Notes under the pieces: generated by a model
What the model was told of the DNA's origin: nothing
The model's database searches: none
The model's input: only the letters and a program-made list of their open reading frames with translations
In this document: positions 54,893-63,654 of the stretch, one piece after another
Layout of the letters: each line of letters starts with the position of its first letter
Position numbering within the stretch: position 1 is the first letter of the stretch
Origin: Verrucomicrobiota bacterium
Lineage (GTDB): Bacteria > Verrucomicrobiota > Verrucomicrobiia > Chthoniobacterales > JAFAMB01
Assembly: GCA_019247695.1 (NCBI GenBank)
Contig: JAFBAP010000109.1
Span: 47,216-111,215, forward strand
DNA: 64,000 nucleotides
Direction: 5' to 3'
Made by a program: the position numbers and the translations under genes

Positions 54893-55257
54893 ATGAGACG
54901 GTTCGTAACCAGGCCTGGATAGGTGACGCGGTGTTGTCTTTGTACGTGCGCGAATGGCTCTCGCCGTGCATCGGTCAAACGGTGCCAGACCGGAATGCGC
55001 TCCATGAACTTTTCACTTCCAACCAATTTCTCTCCGGTTTTGGTGAGCCGACGGCGGTTGAGGCTGAAATCGGCCGTATTTACCTCGAACAGGGATTACC
55101 GGCGGCCTTCGCGCATATCCAAGGGCGTTTTGCCGAAAGATTCCTCCGCACCGCGCGCAAATTGAGACTTCGGGTCAGCTCCCTTACGACGGCCAATCGT
55201 CCGCAGAGCACGCAAAAGACGATACATCCACAGATTACACAGATTGACACGGATTAA
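54889..55257 (+). CDS. RNase III-fold (Mini-III-like) protein with repeat-derived tail
   Basis: 122 residues. NQAWIGDAVLSLYVREWL matches the RNase III-domain start where the GDAVL Asp binds metal, followed by a helical region. Residues from about 102 on (NRPQSTQKTIHPQITQIDTD) are translated mosaic-repeat DNA: CGCAGAGCACGCAAAAG, CATCCACAGATTACACAGATT. The native C-terminus therefore probably lies near SSLTTA. Mini-III enzymes process 23S rRNA ends. Only one RNase III acidic motif is clear, so activity is uncertain. Confidence 0.65.
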   Translation: MNETVRNQAWIGDAVLSLYVREWLSPCIGQTVPDRNALHELFTSNQFLSGFGEPTAVEAEIGRIYLEQGLPAAFAHIQGRFAERFLRTARKLRLRVSSLTTANRPQSTQKTIHPQITQIDTD

Positions 55258-55645
55258 GGGCACACGGCGGGCACAGCGGGTTTGGCGGGCGCAACGACAG
55301 AGTTCACAAGGGCACACGGCGGGCACAACGTAAGAGTTCACACGGCGGGCCACGGCGAACACGGCGGGAAGACAGAATCATCCGGTCCCCGAATTCGGGC
55401 CCTAGCAAGGATTGCGCCGTCTTTGCCCCGGAGCGGCGGCGAGAGTACTTGGCACTAAAGTTCCCGGCTACCGCCAACCGCCGCTCCGGGGCAAAGACGG
55501 CGTAGATTCCCGGCGGGCCCAACCCGCAGCCCTCATTGGTGGCATTCTTCCTTCCGCCGTGTTCGCCGTGTGAACTCTTACGTTGTGCCCGCCAAATCGC
55601 CGTGCCCGCCGTGTGACCCGACACCCGACACCCGACACCCAGCGC
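55258..55645. repeat. Mosaic repeat element 9 with an inserted inverted-repeat element
   Basis: The left arm has GCACACGGCGGGCACA units with AACGTAAGAGTTCACACGGCG (55303-55373); the right arm is its inverted copy with CGCCGTGTGAACTCTTACGT (about 55550-55616), then GACACCC 7-mers (about four). Core block GAATCATCCG at 55375 is broken by an inserted element. The left core blocks (CGCAGA, ACAGATT) lie inside the preceding gene (about 55199-55257). Confidence 0.8.
55397..55524. mobile_element. Small inverted-repeat (MITE-like) insertion
   Basis: Bases 55415-55439 (CGCCGTCTTTGCCCCGGAGC...) are the perfect reverse complement of 55478-55502. GGGCCC occurs just outside both arms (about 55397 and 55518). 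The 38-base middle is non-coding. It interrupts a conserved block of the mosaic element, which indicates a later insertion. Confidence 0.55.
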
Positions 55646-57463
55646 TTACACCTCGACGGCGCCCGCCTTGGGAAGGTCGAAGTAAAACTCGGTTACCTTG
55701 CCCGGTTGGCTATGGACGCCGATTCTGCCCTCGTGGGCATGAATGATTTCCCGCGCGATTGACAGCCCCAGGCCCGCGCCTTCGCCGTTGGTGTTGGCGA
55801 CCCGGTAAAACTTGTCAAAGATGCGGCTCTGCTCGGACTCAGGCAGGCCGGCGCCGAAGTTCGTGACGATAAACCGGACCGCGTTCGGCTCCGCCCCTTG
55901 CGCTCGGAGCGTAATCGTCGAACCGGGCGTGCTGTACTTGATTGCGTTCGACAGCAGGTTGGACAGTACGAGGCCGACCCGATCCCGATCGGCTTGCACC
56001 GGCGGCCACTCACCGTCGATCTCGACTGCCAGGGTGCGTCCCGCCGCGCGGATCGGTTCTTCAAATGCCTTTGCGGCGTCGGTGATCAGGATACGCGGAT
56101 CGATCGACTTCAGGTCGAGCTGCGCTTTTCCGCTCTCTATCCTGGCAAGATCAAGCAGGCTCGTCAGGGTGCGCAGCAGGCGCTCGCAATCCTCACAGGC
56201 TGAACTGACCAGATCCTCCTGCGTCTGCTCCAGGGGCCCGGTGCTTTTTTCCAGGAGCAAGTGCAGCACCAGGCGGATATTCGTCAATGGCGTCTTGATT
56301 TCATGGCTGAGGGTGGCCAGCATGTCCGACTTCAGGTCGTCGAGCCACCTGAACCTCGTGACGTCCAACAGCATCAGGGCCCGGCCAAACAGGCTCCCGT
56401 CCTCCAGCACAATCGGAAAAACGCGGGGCAAAAAATAGTATTCCTGTTCGTTCAGACGGAACAGAAACGCCTGCTTGAGATCGATCAGCGTGTAATCGCG
56501 GCCGGTCACCAGCGTTTTAGCGAGGTGCCTTTCGAGGACTCCAGGGAGGCGTCCCGGCGAATCCAGGCCCTTGAGAAAACGTTCTGCCGCCGGGTTCAAC
56601 CGTTGCAGGGCGTCGTGCCCGTCCAGGATGAAGAGAGGGTAAGGCAGGGTGGTCATCATCGCGCGAATGACCTGGTTCAGCTCGATGAACTTGCGGTCCG
56701 TCTCGCGGTAGAAGTTCCGCAGTTCCATGGCCATGCCGTTGAATTCGTTCGTCAGCTCGCCCAACTCGTCCGAGAACACCACCGGCAGATTCTGTTCAAA
56801 GTGCCGCGAGCGGAGTTCACGGATAGAACGGGTCAGGTTTCGGATCGGCATGATCAGCGATTGGCCGAGGCGGGCGTAGGTGAACACGAAGACGACCACG
56901 GCGCTGCTCATTGCAAGGACCAGCAGGCGGATGGAATCCTTGGCCTGCGCGTCAGCCTGGTTGTTGGCCGCCAGCATCTGCTGTTCATTCCGCTGCAGGA
57001 TGTTTTCAGCAAGATTGGTGATCTGGAGGGTCAACTGGCCGGTCTCGCCGCGCGTCTCGCGGTAATGCGGGTTATTGGCGGCGAACTCGGCAAAGACGCG
57101 CCGGTAATTGTCGAAGTAACGGTTGATGACCGCCTGCAGGTCACGGACCAGCACGGTTTGTTCGGAATCATGCGCGTTCCGCCAAAGCACCGGCATGCGC
57201 TCGTTTACCTCCTTTTGGGCCTGGTCAAGCGGTCCCGTCTGATCGTAGGGAGGGTTAGGCCGGTCACCCCGGGAGTAGTAGATGTTCAGCCTGGCGGTGG
57301 TCACCCGGAGGAAATGACACACTTTGATGCTGTCGTAATTGTCCTTGAGAATCTTGTCAAAGGCGGTGCTGAGCGAATGGAAAAGGTAAACTCCATAGAT
57401 CCCCACCAGGAGGAGGATCAGGAGCGTCGCCAGCAGGCCAAGGGTAAGTCGCCATCGTAACAT
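55646..57463 (-). CDS. KinB-like sensor histidine kinase
   Basis: 605 residues from the ATG at 57463 (MLRWRLTLGLLATLLIL). Two membrane helices frame a ~150-residue periplasmic helical sensor, then HAMP (NLTRSIRELRSRHFEQNLP) and PAS (LFILDGHDALQRLN). HisKA has the His in LATLSHEIKTPLTNIR, and HATPase_c shows NLLSNAIKYS, then EGAGLGLSIAREIIHAHEG. Architecture and order match Pseudomonas KinB next to AlgB. It follows the NtrC-type regulator in the same direction with a 77-bp gap. Confidence 0.85.
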   Translation of the reverse strand: MLRWRLTLGLLATLLILLLVGIYGVYLFHSLSTAFDKILKDNYDSIKVCHFLRVTTARLNIYYSRGDRPNPPYDQTGPLDQAQKEVNERMPVLWRNAHDSEQTVLVRDLQAVINRYFDNYRRVFAEFAANNPHYRETRGETGQLTLQITNLAENILQRNEQQMLAANNQADAQAKDSIRLLVLAMSSAVVVFVFTYARLGQSLIMPIRNLTRSIRELRSRHFEQNLPVVFSDELGELTNEFNGMAMELRNFYRETDRKFIELNQVIRAMMTTLPYPLFILDGHDALQRLNPAAERFLKGLDSPGRLPGVLERHLAKTLVTGRDYTLIDLKQAFLFRLNEQEYYFLPRVFPIVLEDGSLFGRALMLLDVTRFRWLDDLKSDMLATLSHEIKTPLTNIRLVLHLLLEKSTGPLEQTQEDLVSSACEDCERLLRTLTSLLDLARIESGKAQLDLKSIDPRILITDAAKAFEEPIRAAGRTLAVEIDGEWPPVQADRDRVGLVLSNLLSNAIKYSTPGSTITLRAQGAEPNAVRFIVTNFGAGLPESEQSRIFDKFYRVANTNGEGAGLGLSIAREIIHAHEGRIGVHSQPGKVTEFYFDLPKAGAVEV

Positions 57464-57540
57464 GTCTGCAAAGAAATCGTGTGGAGGGCTCACGCCGGCA
57501 AATACAGACGATTGTGGGACTGCGAGCCCCCACACAATCT

Positions 57541-58875
57541 CTAAAGGTTCAGCCGTTTGCGTTTGCGGTAAAGCGTTGCCGGATCAATTCCTAATGTCTT
57601 GGCTGCGGCATCAAGGCTGGCGGTTTTGCGCAAGATCTTCCGGATGTGCGCTTCTTCCAGCGTTTCCAGCGTCACACTGGCTCCCACGATCGGGTCCTCG
57701 CCGTCGGCGTCGGATGATGCGGCCACCGGAATAAAATGCTGATCGATGACCTGGTCATGCGAGAGGATGACCGCCCGCTCCACGGTATTTCTGAGTTCGC
57801 GAATGTTCCCGGGCCACGTGTAAGCAACCAGTCGCTTCCTTGCTTCTTCGCTGAAGCGAACAGGTTCGCGCTTAAGCTGGGCACTGTAGAATGCCAGGAA
57901 CGAATCGGCCAGAGCCAGCAGGTCAGCCTTACGTTCGCGCAACGGCGGGAGCTGGACGGAGATCACGTCCAGGCGGTAGTATAAGTCTTCCCGGAAGCCG
58001 CCTTTACGGACTGCCTCTTTCAAATCCTTGTTGGTTGCGGCAATGATCCGTGCGTTAGAAACCCGGGTCTTGTGTTCGCCCAGGCGCTCATACTGATGTT
58101 CATGCAGGAGGCGAAGCAGCTTGGGCTGGATTTCCAGGGGCAGCTCGCCGATTTCATCCAGAAAGAGCGTGCCGGATTCGGCCGCGGCAACCTTGCCCCA
58201 ACTGTCGCGGATGGCGCCGGTGAAGGCGCCTTTGACGTGTCCGAACAACTCGCTCTCCAGCAATTCGCGCGTCAGGCTGGGACAACTGACCGTCACGAAG
58301 GGCCCCTCCGTGGTGGAACTGTGGGCGTGGACGAACCTGGCCAGGGCGCTCTTACCCGTGCCGCTCTCACCCAGCAAAAGGATCGGCGCCTGCGTCGGAG
58401 CAGCCCGGACCAGCACGTCATGGACGGCCTGCACCTGCGGGTCCTCAGAGATGATCTCCAGGTCAGGCGTGGCGCGTTGCACCTCATCCTGGAGCTCGTT
58501 AAGCCGGGTCTCGAGCCGGCGTTGTTTCTCCACCTTTACAAGCAACTGGCGGAGGTGCTCCGGCGTGAACGGTTTTTCGAGATAATCGAAGGCACCGCGC
58601 TGGATGGCGGCAACCGCGGAAGCAACGGTCGCGTAAGCCGTGAAAACGACGACCGCGACCTGCGGCGACTGCCGTTTGATCTGTTCGAGGATTTCCAGGC
58701 CATCCTCATTGCCAAGCCGGAGATCGAGAAACACCAGATCGTAAGCCTCTTCCTGCAGTTTCAGGAGAGCTACGGTGCCGTTATCAGCGGTATCTGCCTG
58801 GTGGCCGGCAGCCTTGATCGCCACCGCCGTTGAGGTGCGAATCGACTTTTCGTCGTCGATAATGAGGACGTTCAT
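57541..58875 (-). CDS. AlgB-like sigma54-dependent response regulator
   Basis: 444 residues from the ATG at 58875 (MNVLIIDDEKSIR). The receiver has the phospho-Asp in LVFLDLRLGNEDGLE and FDYLEKPFTPEHLR. The AAA+ domain shows Walker A LGESGTGKSALAR, the sigma54-contact GAFTGA, ESGTLFLDEIGELPLEIQPK and FREDLYYRLDV. A Fis-type HTH ends TLGIDPATLYRKRKR. Cognate kinase downstream. By homology it activates sigma54 promoters; targets are unknown, since no alginate genes are in the window. Confidence 0.88.
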   Translation of the reverse strand: MNVLIIDDEKSIRTSTAVAIKAAGHQADTADNGTVALLKLQEEAYDLVFLDLRLGNEDGLEILEQIKRQSPQVAVVVFTAYATVASAVAAIQRGAFDYLEKPFTPEHLRQLLVKVEKQRRLETRLNELQDEVQRATPDLEIISEDPQVQAVHDVLVRAAPTQAPILLLGESGTGKSALARFVHAHSSTTEGPFVTVSCPSLTRELLESELFGHVKGAFTGAIRDSWGKVAAAESGTLFLDEIGELPLEIQPKLLRLLHEHQYERLGEHKTRVSNARIIAATNKDLKEAVRKGGFREDLYYRLDVISVQLPPLRERKADLLALADSFLAFYSAQLKREPVRFSEEARKRLVAYTWPGNIRELRNTVERAVILSHDQVIDQHFIPVAASSDADGEDPIVGASVTLETLEEAHIRKILRKTASLDAAAKTLGIDPATLYRKRKRLNL

Positions 58876-59420
58876 GAGGTGCCCCGGGTTTTCGTGCCCA
58901 CGAGTGCCGCGACGCAACGATAAGCACTAGACGTGCCCGACCGGCCACCGTTACACGCACATCACGGGTAAGCAACGCGTAGCGGGTTTCGGGCACACAG
59001 CGGGCACAGCGGGTTTGGCGGGCACGACATAAGAGTTTACACAGCGAACACGGCGGGCCACGGCGGGAAGATTAAATCATCCGCAGAACACGCAGAAGAA
59101 CGCAGAAAAGGGGAAACATCCACAGATTGACACAGATTAAGAGCGGGCGGCAATTCTAAGGTTGACACTCGCACCCATCCCCCATGCTGCCGCTCCGAAC
59201 TCCGAACTCCGAACTCCGAACTCCGAACTCCGAACTCCGAACTCCGAACTCCGAACTCCGAACTCTTTCCCCCTCTTTCCGCCGTGTTCGCCGTGGCCCG
59301 CCGTGTTCGCCGTGTGAACTCAGTCGTTGTGCCCGCTTTCTCCCGCCGTGGCCGCCGTGTGCCCGACACGCTGCAAAATGCATTCGCGCCCGGCGCCCTC
59401 CTGCATCTTGCAACTCGGGA
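58876..59420. repeat. Mosaic repeat element 10
   Basis: 58876-58985 has nothing I recognise. The left arm GGGCACAGCGGGTTTGGCGG with AAGAGTTTACACAGCGAACA (58990-59078) is a degraded C block. The core has TCATCCGCAGAACACGCAGA, CATCCACAGATTGACACAGA and GGTTGACACTCGCACCCATC. The right arm has ten CTCCGAA units (59193-59262), then an inverted C block (59280-59380). Convergent in effect on the fba stop at 59421. Confidence 0.85.
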
Positions 59421-60383
59421 TCAGGCGGGCTTCTTGGTCAGAGTCTCCCGGACTTCAGACAACTTCCCGGCCGACCCTAGTTTCTCGTTCTTACGGGCAA
59501 TGAACTTGGCGTATTCGGCCACAAACGTCTTGCCCGGCGGCCGGAAATCGAACATCTCGGGGTGGTCACGGAAAAATTCCCGGTGCACCCGCGTCCAGAC
59601 CAGCCGCCCATCGGTGTCAATGTTGATTTTGGTGACGCCCAATTGGGCCGCCGGCAGGTATTCATTTTCATCGACCCCGCGCGCCTCCGGGTCCAGCTTC
59701 CCGCCGGCCGCATTGATGCGCTGCACCTCCTCGGTGGGTACGCTGGAGCTGCCGTGCATGACCAGCGGCACACCGTGCAGCAAGCGCTGCAGTTCGCGCA
59801 GCACCTCAAAGTGCAGGCTCTGTTTGCCCTTGAACTTGTACGCGCCGTGGCTGGTACCAATGGCGGCCGCCAAGGCATCGCAGCCGCTCTCGTTCACGAA
59901 CTCCACCGCCTCTTTGGGGTCGGTCAGAAAAGCACTGCCCTCCTCGACCTGCACGTCTTCTTCCACGCCGCCCAACCGGCCCAACTCAGATTCGACGCTT
60001 ATGCCTTTGGCATGCGCGCGTTCGACGACGCGTTTGGTGATGGCCACGTTTTCTTCAAAAGGTTCATGGCTGGCGTCGATCATCACCGAGCTGTAAAAGC
60101 CCGAGTCGATGCAATCGTAACAAGTGGATTCATCGCCATGATCAAGGTGTACGGCAAAGACAGCTTCGGGGTACATCTGCTCGGCCGTGCGAATCAAGGC
60201 TTCCAACATGCGTTTGTCGGCATACTGGCGCGCGCCCTTCGACAACTGGATAATAAAGGGCGCCTGCGACTCCATGCACCCCCGAAACAACCCCAGGATC
60301 TGTTCAAGGTTGTTGACGTTGTAAGCCCCGACTGCGTACTTACTGTACGCAAGCTTATAGAGATCAGCAGTGGTGACGATCAT
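59421..60383 (-). CDS. fba: Class II fructose-bisphosphate aldolase
   Basis: Zinc enzyme that splits fructose 1,6-bisphosphate (or a related ketose bisphosphate). About 320 residues from the ATG at 60383 (MIVTTADLYKLAYSK); the frame is open further to 60581 but that part is unlike the family. Zinc-binding motif FAVHLDHGDE, ESELGRLGGVEEDV, AIGTSHGAYKFKGK and LVMHGSSSVP are present. It is divergent from the LarC-like gene across a 137-bp gap. Confidence 0.92.
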   Translation of the reverse strand: MIVTTADLYKLAYSKYAVGAYNVNNLEQILGLFRGCMESQAPFIIQLSKGARQYADKRMLEALIRTAEQMYPEAVFAVHLDHGDESTCYDCIDSGFYSSVMIDASHEPFEENVAITKRVVERAHAKGISVESELGRLGGVEEDVQVEEGSAFLTDPKEAVEFVNESGCDALAAAIGTSHGAYKFKGKQSLHFEVLRELQRLLHGVPLVMHGSSSVPTEEVQRINAAGGKLDPEARGVDENEYLPAAQLGVTKINIDTDGRLVWTRVHREFFRDHPEMFDFRPPGKTFVAEYAKFIARKNEKLGSAGKLSEVRETLTKKPA

Positions 60384-60520
60384 AAACTTGCGACAAGTAA
60401 AGGCCGGACCGAGCGCTTGTACAGGGCAATCCACGCAGGCGTGAACTCCTGAGGCGGCCCGCACGATCGATCCTGCCAGCCGCAGGTTGTGCTGCGAGCC
60501 CGCAAGCGCTATCAACCAGC

Positions 60521-61375
60521 ATGCGGATCCTACGCGTCGAAAGTGAGGCCGAAATCGACGGAAATCAGCTGGTGGGTGCACTTGCCGACCTGGGCGTTAA
60601 TCCATCCAGTTTCGAATGGGAATTTTCCAAGCTTGAAGTTGGGGATTTCCACATGCATTTCGAACGCCCGGACGGGGGTGCCGGCGTAGCATTCTCGATT
60701 CACTCGGGCGCAACCCACCACGACCCACACGAACATGAGCATGAGCATGAGCATGAACATGAACATGAACACGAGCCTGCGGGTGCTTCTCCTGCGCATG
60801 GACAACCGGGCAACGGCCACGGGTCCCACGCCCATGACCACGAGCACGCCCACGGCCATGGTGATGGCCACCGGCATTCCGCCGGAGTGGCAGAGAGGAA
60901 CAGTCCCGCGGACAGCCCTGATTATGATCTCGATGCCTTGCGCAGGCTGGTTCAGAACAGCGATCTTTCCGGCCGCAGCAAGGAGATAAGCCTGGGCTTA
61001 CTGGCGCAATTGGCAACGTCTGCTCCGGCCGCACCCGGCACCGGGACAGCCGGAGGGGGCCGGGGCCATGCCTTGTCTGAGGCAGAGCTCTCGTTGCTTG
61101 CGCAAACGGTTCTCATCGCGGTGGGGGTCGACCAACTCGGGATCGACCGGATCGAAATTGCGCAGGCAGCCGAAGCCGGTCGCGGGTCCGGCAGCGCCGG
61201 CGCACACCAATCCACCATTTCGCTCGATCCGGTAATAACTGCCGTGCAAGCGGTATTGCCCCGGGGTGAACTGCCCGCCGGACTGCGCAGCGTAAAGTCA
61301 GGCATCGGCTTGCCGGTGGAAACGCGCGCGGCCGGTGACGGCGGGGCCGTCCGGGTTTCTTTGCTCGAAGGATAA
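60521..61375 (+). CDS. LarC-like (nickel-pincer/DUF111) N-terminal protein, His-rich
   Basis: 285 residues. The N-terminus [20 protein letters not shown] and GDFHMHFER resemble the LarC1/DUF111 start (SGDMFLGALLDLGV). Next comes a His/Glu repeat region, [20 protein letters not shown] then [17 protein letters not shown] (about residues 67-120), like the His-rich loop of LarC and other nickel proteins. The rest ([14 protein letters not shown], then a helical Ala-rich part) is short; the LarC2 domain and the HFHEVG-type motif of full LarC are missing. Possibly a nickel or cobalt binding protein. No larB or larE is adjacent. Confidence 0.55.
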   Translation: MRILRVESEAEIDGNQLVGALADLGVNPSSFEWEFSKLEVGDFHMHFERPDGGAGVAFSIHSGATHHDPHEHEHEHEHEHEHEHEPAGASPAHGQPGNGHGSHAHDHEHAHGHGDGHRHSAGVAERNSPADSPDYDLDALRRLVQNSDLSGRSKEISLGLLAQLATSAPAAPGTGTAGGGRGHALSEAELSLLAQTVLIAVGVDQLGIDRIEIAQAAEAGRGSGSAGAHQSTISLDPVITAVQAVLPRGELPAGLRSVKSGIGLPVETRAAGDGGAVRVSLLEG

Positions 61376-61484
61376 GGGAGCCGGGACCGGGAACCGGCGG
61401 GTTAACCCTACCCGCGCGTCTGGATTTTTCCGGTGCAAAAAAACGGGTTGCAGTCCAGGTGCAATGTGTGGACGATTTTTAAGT

Positions 61485-62462
61485 ATGAGCACCGCGACTG
61501 TAGAGAAAGTCTCTCAGCTTGATCAACTTAAAAATTTTACCAAAGTCGTTGCCGACACCGGCGACTTTGAGACCATGCGGGCTTACAAGCCGCAGGATGC
61601 CACCACCAACCCGAGCCTCATTTTTGCTGCGGCACAAAAACCCGACTACGCAGAACTCCTGGAACGGGCCATCGCCGATTTGAAAAATTCGCCCCTGAAC
61701 GGCCATGCCAAGGTTGACGCCGCCATGGATAACCTGCTGGTCAATTTCGGGGTGGAGATTCTTCAGATCGTACCTGGCCGCGTATCGACCGAGACCGACG
61801 CGCGCCTCTCGTTCGATCGTGAAGGTTCTATCAACAAAGCGCGGCAGCTCATCGGTTTATATGAGAAGAAGGGCATTCCGCGCGAGCGAGTGCTGATCAA
61901 GATCGCCTCGACCTGGGAGGGCATTAAAGCTGCCGAGCAACTGCAGAAAGAGGGAATCAACTGCAACCTGACTTTGCTGTTCTCCTTTCCCCAGGCCGTG
62001 GCATGCGCCGAGGCCGGTGTCCGCCTGATCTCGCCATTCGTGGGCCGGATTTACGACTGGTACAAGCAAAGCACCGGCAAAGAATACCGGGGCGCCGAAG
62101 ACCCGGGCGTGCAGTCGGTCAGCAAGATCTACCATTACTACAAAAAATTCGGCCACTCGACCGAAGTCATGGGGGCCAGCTTCCGTAATACCGGTGAGAT
62201 CGTGGAGTTGGCGGGATGCGATCTGCTCACCATCAGCCCCAACCTTCTTGAACAACTGGCTAACAGCAGCGACCCGATCGAGCGAAAATTAGACCCGGAA
62301 AAAGCCAAGACGGCCAATCTTGACCGGGTCACGTTCGACGAAAAAACGTTCCGTTTCGAGTTCAACGAAGACCCGATGGCGGTGGAAAAGACGGCGGAAG
62401 GCATCCGGAAGTTTTCTGCCGACATTCGTAAACTCGAGAAGATCGTTGAATCCAAACTCTGA
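61485..62462 (+). CDS. tal: Transaldolase
   Basis: Pentose-phosphate enzyme moving a dihydroxyacetone unit. 325 residues from the ATG at 61485 ([18 protein letters not shown]); an upstream in-frame extension is unlike the family. TalB-type blocks are [15 protein letters not shown], the Schiff-base Lys in [11 protein letters not shown] (about 138), [18 protein letters not shown] and [10 protein letters not shown]. It sits about 110 bp after the LarC-like gene. Confidence 0.94.
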   Translation: MSTATVEKVSQLDQLKNFTKVVADTGDFETMRAYKPQDATTNPSLIFAAAQKPDYAELLERAIADLKNSPLNGHAKVDAAMDNLLVNFGVEILQIVPGRVSTETDARLSFDREGSINKARQLIGLYEKKGIPRERVLIKIASTWEGIKAAEQLQKEGINCNLTLLFSFPQAVACAEAGVRLISPFVGRIYDWYKQSTGKEYRGAEDPGVQSVSKIYHYYKKFGHSTEVMGASFRNTGEIVELAGCDLLTISPNLLEQLANSSDPIERKLDPEKAKTANLDRVTFDEKTFRFEFNEDPMAVEKTAEGIRKFSADIRKLEKIVESKL

Positions 62463-62473
62463 TTAACATTTTA

Positions 62474-62521
62474 CTCCGAGCGGAGTTGTGGGGACAAGGC
62501 CGGCGGCGACGCCGGCCTTGT
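62474..62521. terminator. Bidirectional terminator-like hairpins between convergent tal and idh
   Basis: ACAAGGCCGGCG (62494-62505) pairs with CGCCGGCCTTGT (62510-62521) around the tetraloop GCGA, a 12-bp GC-rich stem. A small CTCCG-AG-CGGAG hairpin precedes it (62474-62485). No U-tract follows, so efficiency is uncertain; position between two converging genes supports the role. Confidence 0.6.
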
Positions 62522-62584
62522 CTTCGCTGGTGAGATTGAGGCCGGGATCGTGGCTGACGGTTCTGGCGGGTGATGGCCGGGCAA

Positions 62585-63631
62585 CTATGATTCAGCCCGG
62601 TTCAATCGATTGATGACGGCCTGAGCAAACTCCTTGGTAGATGCCGTGCCACCCAGATCGCCGGTGCGTATCTTATCTTCGTTCAGCGTCAGGTCGATTG
62701 CCTTGCGCATTCGATCCGCGAGGTCATTTCGAGCGACGTGATCCAGCATCATTGCGGCCGCGAGCATGACCGCCAGCGGGTTGGCAATTCCCTTGCCTGC
62801 AATGTCCGGAGCAGAGCCGTGGACCGCCTCGAAAATGGCCGCGTCAATGCCAATGTTGGCGGCGGGTGCCATGCCGAGTCCCCCGACCAGTCCGGCAATT
62901 TCGTCCGACAGGATATCGCCGAACAGGTTGGTCGTGACGATGACGTCGAATTGCCATGGGTTCAGCACCAGCTGCATGGCGCAGGCATCGACGATGCGTT
63001 CCTCCATCGGCATCTTGCTTTCGTAAACTTTTCCCACGTCGCGGGCGGTTTCCAGAAAAAGGCCGGTCAGCGCTTTCAGGATGTTAGCCTTATGCACCAC
63101 GGTCACTTTTTTACGGCGGTTCCGGATCGCGTACTCGAAAGCGAATTCAACGATACGCCGGCAACCTACCCGGGTGTTGACTCCGGAGCCGATCGCAACG
63201 GCGTGAGGATCGTCGCCGATCGGGATGTAGTGCTCGAAGCCGACGTAAAGGCCTTCGGTGTTTTCTCGCACCAGCACCAAGTCGATGTTTTCATAGCGGC
63301 CGCCCGGCGTCAACGAACGGGCAGGCCGAACGTTGGCGTAAAGGTGGAATTCTTCACGCAACCTGACGTTTGATGACCGGTAGCCACCTCCAACCGGTGT
63401 GGTGAGCGGACCCTTCAGCGCCAGCCGGGTACGGCGAATACTGTCGAGGGTGGGTTGGGGCAGCGGATCACCGTGGGCTTCAACTCCTGCCATCCCAGCC
63501 TTGTGCTCTTCCCATGCAAACGGGGCGCCCAGGGAATCGAGCACCATAACAACGGCATCAACAATCTCCGGGCCAATGCCGTCACCAGGAATCAAGGTAG
63601 CCGGAATTACCTTCTCTCCAGCGGATTGCAC
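62585..63631 (-). CDS. NAD-dependent isocitrate dehydrogenase (isopropylmalate-type fold)
   Basis: Decarboxylates isocitrate (or a related 3-hydroxyacid). About 349 residues. The GTG at 63631 gives a start just before EKVIPATLIPGDGIGPEIVD. The frame stays open to 63823, but that region is translated repeat (SEPRTPNSELSFLR) and is rejected. Motifs: GPLTTPVGGGYRSSNV, LVLVRENTEGLYVGFEH, VVHKANILK and TTNLFGDILSDEIAGLVGGL. The glycine-rich RSSNV and VRENTEGLY favour NAD-IDH over LeuB. Transcribed toward transaldolase across a hairpin terminator. Confidence 0.85.
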   Translation of the reverse strand: MQSAGEKVIPATLIPGDGIGPEIVDAVVMVLDSLGAPFAWEEHKAGMAGVEAHGDPLPQPTLDSIRRTRLALKGPLTTPVGGGYRSSNVRLREEFHLYANVRPARSLTPGGRYENIDLVLVRENTEGLYVGFEHYIPIGDDPHAVAIGSGVNTRVGCRRIVEFAFEYAIRNRRKKVTVVHKANILKALTGLFLETARDVGKVYESKMPMEERIVDACAMQLVLNPWQFDVIVTTNLFGDILSDEIAGLVGGLGMAPAANIGIDAAIFEAVHGSAPDIAGKGIANPLAVMLAAAMMLDHVARNDLADRMRKAIDLTLNEDKIRTGDLGGTASTKEFAQAVINRLNRAES

Positions 63632-63654
63632 GATCTTAGTGTTGCAGGTTTTGA

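Noticed and set aside
57500..57540. Terminator between the AlgB-like and KinB-like genes
   Set aside because: A weak imperfect stem (ATTGTGGG with CCCACACAAT) without a U-tract; too weak to call.
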